Shown piece after piece: positions 60,593 through 64,000 of a stretch of 64,000 nt of DNA. Position 1 is the first letter of the stretch, and every line of letters starts with the position of its first letter. Source of the DNA: Xylanimonas protaetiae (lineage in GTDB: Bacteria; Actinomycetota; Actinomycetes; Actinomycetales; Cellulomonadaceae); NCBI RefSeq assembly GCF_004135385.1, contig NZ_CP035493.1, positions 1,612,001-1,676,000 of the forward strand, in the 5' to 3' direction. Made by a program: the position numbers and the translations under genes. Below the pieces are notes generated by a model, which did not search any database, had not been told where the DNA came from, and saw only the letters and a list, made by a program, of their open reading frames with translations.

Positions 60593-61638
60593 GCGTCCAA
60601 CCCGCATCCGTCGTCGACCGGTCCGCGGCCCGCCTCGGCACCCGCCGCCGGCTCGTGCAGAAGCTGACGACCAACCCGTCGACGCTGCCGACCTTGGCGT
60701 CGCTCGTCATCTTCGTCGGCATGCTGGCGTACGGGGAGTCCGCCTACGGCCGGATCGTCCAGTACTCCACGCTCTCGAACCTGTTCATCAACAACGCGCA
60801 CATCATCATCCTCGCCGCGGGTCTGACGATGGTGATCCTGACCGGCGGGATCGACCTGTCCGTCGGTGCCGTGGTGGCTCTCACGTCGGTCGCGGGCGTC
60901 ATGTCGGTGAACGCGGGGCTGGACCCGTGGCTCGCCGTCGGGCTCATGGTTCTCATCGGGTCCGCCTTCGGGCTGTTCTCCGGCATCCTGATCCAGTACT
61001 TCAACGTCCAGCCGTTCATCGCGACGCTGTCGTCGATGTTCCTGGCCCGCGGGCTCGCCGCGATCCTGTCCACGGACGCCGAGCAGCTCGACCCGGACGC
61101 GTCGATCCGGGTGCTGGCCGAGACGATCACGATCGTCGACGGGCCGAAGGTGAACGACCTGGAGACCACGGCCGGAGTCATCATCGCTCTGCTGGTCGTC
61201 GCCGGGGTCTTCTTCCTGCTGCACCGCACGCGCCTGGGCCGCACCGCCTACGCCATCGGCGGCTCCGAGCAGTCCGCCCTGCTCATGGGCCTGCCGGTCA
61301 ACCGGACGAAGCTGTGGCTGTACACCCTGAGCGGCACGCTGGCCGGCCTGGCGTCGGTGGTCTACACCACGCGCATCGGCGTGGGGCAGAACATCATCGG
61401 CGAGGGCTGGGAGATGCAGGCGATCGCCGCGGCGGTGATCGGCGGCACCCTGCTGACCGGCGGCGCCGGGTTCGTGCTCGGGTCCGTGGTGGGTGCTCTC
61501 GTGCTGGGTCTGATGAACGTGCTCATCACGCGCGACGGCACCATCCCGCCGGCGTGGACGACGATCATCACCGGCGGGGTCCTGCTCGTCTTCGTGCTCA
61601 TCCAGCGCGCCGTGACCGCGGTCCGGCGCCGCACCTGA
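60589..61638 (+). CDS. CUT2 sugar ABC transporter permease (YjfF-like)
   Basis: A 349-residue permease, partner of the preceding one. The core motif is AAGLTMVILTGGIDLSVGAVVALTSV, followed by FNVQPFIATLSSMFLARGLA and AIAAAVIGGTLLTGGAGFVLGSVVGAL. About nine helices are predicted. Its ATG overlaps the previous stop. It is the last gene of the importer transcript, since a hairpin terminator follows and the kinase gene has its own promoter with operator. Confidence 0.93.
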   Translation: MSVQPASVVDRSAARLGTRRRLVQKLTTNPSTLPTLASLVIFVGMLAYGESAYGRIVQYSTLSNLFINNAHIIILAAGLTMVILTGGIDLSVGAVVALTSVAGVMSVNAGLDPWLAVGLMVLIGSAFGLFSGILIQYFNVQPFIATLSSMFLARGLAAILSTDAEQLDPDASIRVLAETITIVDGPKVNDLETTAGVIIALLVVAGVFFLLHRTRLGRTAYAIGGSEQSALLMGLPVNRTKLWLYTLSGTLAGLASVVYTTRIGVGQNIIGEGWEMQAIAAAVIGGTLLTGGAGFVLGSVVGALVLGLMNVLITRDGTIPPAWTTIITGGVLLVFVLIQRAVTAVRRRT

Positions 61639-61646
61639 GCCGTCCC

Positions 61647-61679
61647 GGCCCGGCGCGACCCGCGGGGTCGTGCCGGGCC
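61647..61679 (+). terminator. Hairpin terminator after the importer operon
   Basis: A 15-bp stem (61647-61661 with 61665-61679), containing one G-T wobble, begins 8 nt after the permease stop. Confidence 0.75.
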
Positions 61680-61792
61680 CGTGCGCTCCGGCCGAGCGGC
61701 CGCACGATGCCGCGGCGACGTGCCGCGCCCCAGGAAGGGTGCAAGCGACGATGGCGACGACGGTCAGTTCCGGTCAGGACGCCCGAAGGATC

Positions 61793-61821
61793 GTGTCAGA
61801 CGGTCGTGTGAACGCTAACAT
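61793..61821 (+). promoter_or_regulatory. Operator over the -10 box of the kinase gene
   Basis: TGTGAACGCTAACAT (61807-61821) matches the two operators before the importer. Its last six bases, TAACAT (61816-61821), lie 6 nt before the GTG at 61828 and fit a leaderless -10. GTGTCA (61793-61798) at a 17-bp spacing could be the -35. A bound repressor would block RNA polymerase directly. Confidence 0.75.
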
Positions 61822-61827
61822 TCCGGA

Positions 61828-63435
61828 GTGATCACCGTTCAGAGCGCCGCCGCCGCCGTCGTCGCCGGCCACACGACCCTGGGTGTCGAGCTCGGCTCGA
61901 CGAACATCAAAGCCTGCCTCGTCGGACCGGGTGCGGCGACGCTCGCCGTGGGCTCCCACACGTGGGAGAACCAGTTCGTCGACCGGGTGTGGACCTACTC
62001 GCTCGACGCCGTCCGCGAGGGCCTGGCCGGTGCGTTCGCCGCCCTCGGCGCCGACGTCCGGCAGCGCTACGGGGTGCCGCTGACGACGGTGGGCGCGCTG
62101 GGCGTCTCGGCGATGATGCACGGCTACCTGGCCTTCGACGCCGACGACCGGCTGCTGGTCCCGTTCCGCACGTGGCGCAACACCTCGACGGGACCGGCCG
62201 CCGCCGAGCTGACCGCGGCCCTCGGGTTCAACGTGCCCCTGCGCTGGTCGGCCGCCCACCTCTACCAGGCGGTGCTCGACGGCGAGGAGCACGTCGGGCA
62301 GATCGCCCATCTGACGACGCTCGCCGGGTACGTGCACTGGCTGCTGACGGGGGAGCGCGTGCTCGGCGTCGGCGACGCCTCCGGCATGTTCCCGATCGAC
62401 CCGGCCACGGGCTCCTACGACGGCGCCATGCTCGCCACGTTCGACGGCCTCGCCGCCGGTCACGGCTTCGCCACCCCGCTGCGCGCGCTGCTGCCCGACG
62501 TGCTGCCCGCCGGCGCGACGGCGGGGCACCTGACCCCCGCGGGCGCCGCGCTGCTCGACCCCACCGGCACGCTCGCCGCCGGCGTCCCGCTCTGCCCGCC
62601 GGAGGGCGACGCCGGCACCGGCATGGTCGCCACGAACGCCGTCGCGCCCCGCACCGGGAACGTCTCGGCCGGGACGAGCATCTTCGCGATGGTCGTGCTC
62701 GAGCGGGCGCTCGCGCAGGTGCACGAGGAGATCGACGTCGTCACCACGCCCGCGGGCGACCCCGTCGCGATGGTGCACTGCAACAACGGCTCGTCCGAGC
62801 TCGGCGCGTGGGCCGGGGTGTTCGGCGAGTTCGCCACGGCGATCGGCTCCGACGTCGGCGACGACGCCGTCTTCGCCGCGCTGCTCGCCGCAGCGCTGGA
62901 GGGCGAGCCGGACGGCGGCGGCGTGCTCGCCTACAACTACCTGTCAGGCGAGACGATCACCGGCCTCGACGAGGGCCGGCCGCTGGTCGTCCGCACCCCG
63001 GGCTCGCGCCTGACGCTCGCGAACTTCGCGCGCACGCAGGTCTACTCGATCTTCGGCACGCTGGCGCTCGGCATGCGGACGCTCGCCGCCGAGGGGGTGG
63101 CGGTCGACTCGCTGCTCGCGCACGGCGGCCTGTTCCGCACGCAGGGTGTGGCGCAGAGCCTGCTGGCGGCCGCGGTGAGGGCGCCGGTCGCCGTCGCGTC
63201 GACCGCGGGCGAGGGCGGCTCCTGGGGCATCGCCGTCCTGGCGGCCTACACGGCGGCCGTCGCCGCGGGGGAGACCCGCCCCCTCGCCGCGTGGCTCGAC
63301 GAGCAGGTGTTCGCCGACGCGCAGACCGTGGTGGCCCAGCCCGACCCGCGCGACGTCGCGGGCCTCGAGGCCTACCTCGAGACGTACTCGGCCGGACTGG
63401 CCATCCAGCGCGCCGCCGTCGGCGCCATCCACTGA
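61828..63435 (+). CDS. FGGY-family sugar kinase, probable L-ribulokinase
   Basis: A 535-residue FGGY kinase. The ATP-side opening is TLGVELGSTNIKACLVGPG, the substrate-side segment VSAMMHGYLAFDADDRLLVPFRTWRNT, and the C-terminal half contains GNVSAGTSIFAMVVLE and LAHGGLFRTQGVAQSLLAAAV. FGGY kinases phosphorylate sugars such as ribulose, xylulose or glycerol. Directly downstream lies araD, and the operator matches the importer, so L-ribulose is the likely substrate (inference); D-xylulose is the alternative. GTG at 61828 has GGAG immediately before it, too close to act, so a leaderless start is preferred. Confidence 0.85.
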   Translation: MITVQSAAAAVVAGHTTLGVELGSTNIKACLVGPGAATLAVGSHTWENQFVDRVWTYSLDAVREGLAGAFAALGADVRQRYGVPLTTVGALGVSAMMHGYLAFDADDRLLVPFRTWRNTSTGPAAAELTAALGFNVPLRWSAAHLYQAVLDGEEHVGQIAHLTTLAGYVHWLLTGERVLGVGDASGMFPIDPATGSYDGAMLATFDGLAAGHGFATPLRALLPDVLPAGATAGHLTPAGAALLDPTGTLAAGVPLCPPEGDAGTGMVATNAVAPRTGNVSAGTSIFAMVVLERALAQVHEEIDVVTTPAGDPVAMVHCNNGSSELGAWAGVFGEFATAIGSDVGDDAVFAALLAAALEGEPDGGGVLAYNYLSGETITGLDEGRPLVVRTPGSRLTLANFARTQVYSIFGTLALGMRTLAAEGVAVDSLLAHGGLFRTQGVAQSLLAAAVRAPVAVASTAGEGGSWGIAVLAAYTAAVAAGETRPLAAWLDEQVFADAQTVVAQPDPRDVAGLEAYLETYSAGLAIQRAAVGAIH

Positions 63436-63453
63436 ACCTCGGAGGACCCGAAG

Positions 63454-64000
63454 ATGAGCGTTCCCACGTCGATGCGGGCTGCGGTCGACGCGGCCAAGGC
63501 GCGTGTCGCCGCCCTGCACGCCGAGCTGCCCCGCTGGGAGCTCGTCGTGTGGACCGCGGGCAACGTCTCCGAGAGGGTCGGTGACTACCTCGTCATCAAG
63601 CCGTCGGGCGTGAGGTACGACGACCTCGACGCCGACGCCATGGTCGTGTGCGACCTCGACGGGAACCTCGTCGAGGGGGCGCGCTCGCCGTCGTCGGACA
63701 CCGCCGCGCACGCCTACGTGTACCGGCACATGGACCACGTCGGCGGCGTCGTGCACACGCACTCGACGTACGCGGCCGCCTGGGCGGCCCGCGGCGAGGA
63801 GATCCCCTGCGTGCTGACGATGATGGCCGACGAGTTCGGCGGGCCCGTCCCTGTCGGGCCGTTCGCGATCATCGGCGACGACTCGATCGGCCGCGGCATC
63901 GTCGAGACCCTCGACGGTCACCGCAGCCCCGCGGTGCTCATGCAGAACCACGGGCCGTTCACCGTGGGACGCGACGCGAGGTCCGCGGTGAAGGCCGCCG
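63454..64000 (+). CDS. araD: L-ribulose-5-phosphate 4-epimerase, N-terminal part
   Basis: The first 182 codons of a class II aldolase/AraD protein run off the window. Seen are TAGNVSERVGDYLVIKPSGVRYDDL (phosphate-binding GN and KPSG loops), SSDTAAHAYVYRHMDHVGGVVHTHSTYAAAWA with the zinc histidines in HTHS, and LMQNHGPFTVG with a third zinc histidine. AraD converts L-ribulose-5-phosphate to D-xylulose-5-phosphate. GGAGGA precedes the ATG. It follows the FGGY kinase by 18 nt in the same transcript. About 50 residues of the usual 230 are missing. Confidence 0.93.
   Translation, partial: MSVPTSMRAAVDAAKARVAALHAELPRWELVVWTAGNVSERVGDYLVIKPSGVRYDDLDADAMVVCDLDGNLVEGARSPSSDTAAHAYVYRHMDHVGGVVHTHSTYAAAWAARGEEIPCVLTMMADEFGGPVPVGPFAIIGDDSIGRGIVETLDGHRSPAVLMQNHGPFTVGRDARSAVKAA

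Noticed and set aside
61751-61831. 26-codon ORF (ATG at 61751) ending in GTGA overlap with the sugar-kinase start
   Set aside because: Its frame runs through the operator and the -10 box of the kinase promoter and has only a distant ribosome site. It is more likely chance than a leader peptide.
1-64000. Prophage, transposase, integrase or tRNA-linked island
   Set aside because: No integrase, transposase, phage structural gene, attachment repeat or tRNA could be recognised. The repeats found are palindromes and VNTRs without an encoded mobilising enzyme.

Overview
The window is very GC-rich actinobacterial DNA with dense genes, many GTG starts and ATGA/GTGA overlaps. The gene content points to a plant-polymer-degrading member of the Cellulomonadaceae/Promicromonosporaceae type: an alpha-glucuronidase, several LacI-regulated sugar uptake loci, a GTP-type PEP carboxykinase, and the radA-disA-mutY neighbourhood shared with mycobacteria. 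This lineage call is an inference from gene content only. No rRNA, tRNA, CRISPR array or insertion sequence was seen.

Layout. (1) 1-11143: end of a sugar-binding protein, a HAD phosphatase/epimerase pair, then a hemicellulose (aldouronate) locus: LacI regulator, divergent LplB/LplC-type permeases and lipoprotein, GH67 alpha-glucuronidase, second LacI regulator. (2) 11167-16279: GT4 glycosyltransferase, small P-loop kinase, FadR-type regulator, and a luciferase-like/FAD-oxidase fusion. (3) 16280-21043: MFS exporter, aldo/keto reductase, a PfkB kinase that carries a palindromic element and a 39-bp tandem repeat in frame, and a ThuA-like protein. Several very long perfect hairpins cluster here. 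(4) 21050-26587: trmL, a DUF808 membrane protein, and a four-gene operon that joins a Nox-like flavoprotein lacking the redox cysteine to a processive GT2 synthase and two small membrane proteins. (5) 26628-33693: alpha/beta hydrolase with a LuxR/AAA regulator, pckG, and a RamB-like regulator. (6) 33690-40692: Sfp-type PPTase, a MNT-type nucleotidyltransferase pair, an M1 metallopeptidase, and a Pls-like membrane NRPS whose A-domain code predicts a basic amino acid; this is a candidate epsilon-poly-lysine-like polymer locus. (7) 40880-48275: aldo/keto reductase, MFS and MarR; glycerol genes glpD-glpF-glpK (glpK frameshifted); argA. (8) 48420-55402: small membrane protein, mutY, a Pro/Ala-rich membrane protein, disA, radA, a membrane-anchored protein, proC. 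(9) 55498-64000: LacI regulator, CUT2 ABC importer, FGGY kinase and araD (cut by the window end), a probable L-arabinose utilisation operon marked by three matching operators.

Two threads cross the regions. First, two copies of a 101-bp palindromic element (19865-19965 and 51076-51176) are about 94% identical, and most of their differences are compensatory changes in the 30-bp arms. Second, many genes start with a TANNNT box 6-7 nt upstream of the start codon and no Shine-Dalgarno, the mark of leaderless transcripts. In the arabinose locus the repressor site lies over this box.
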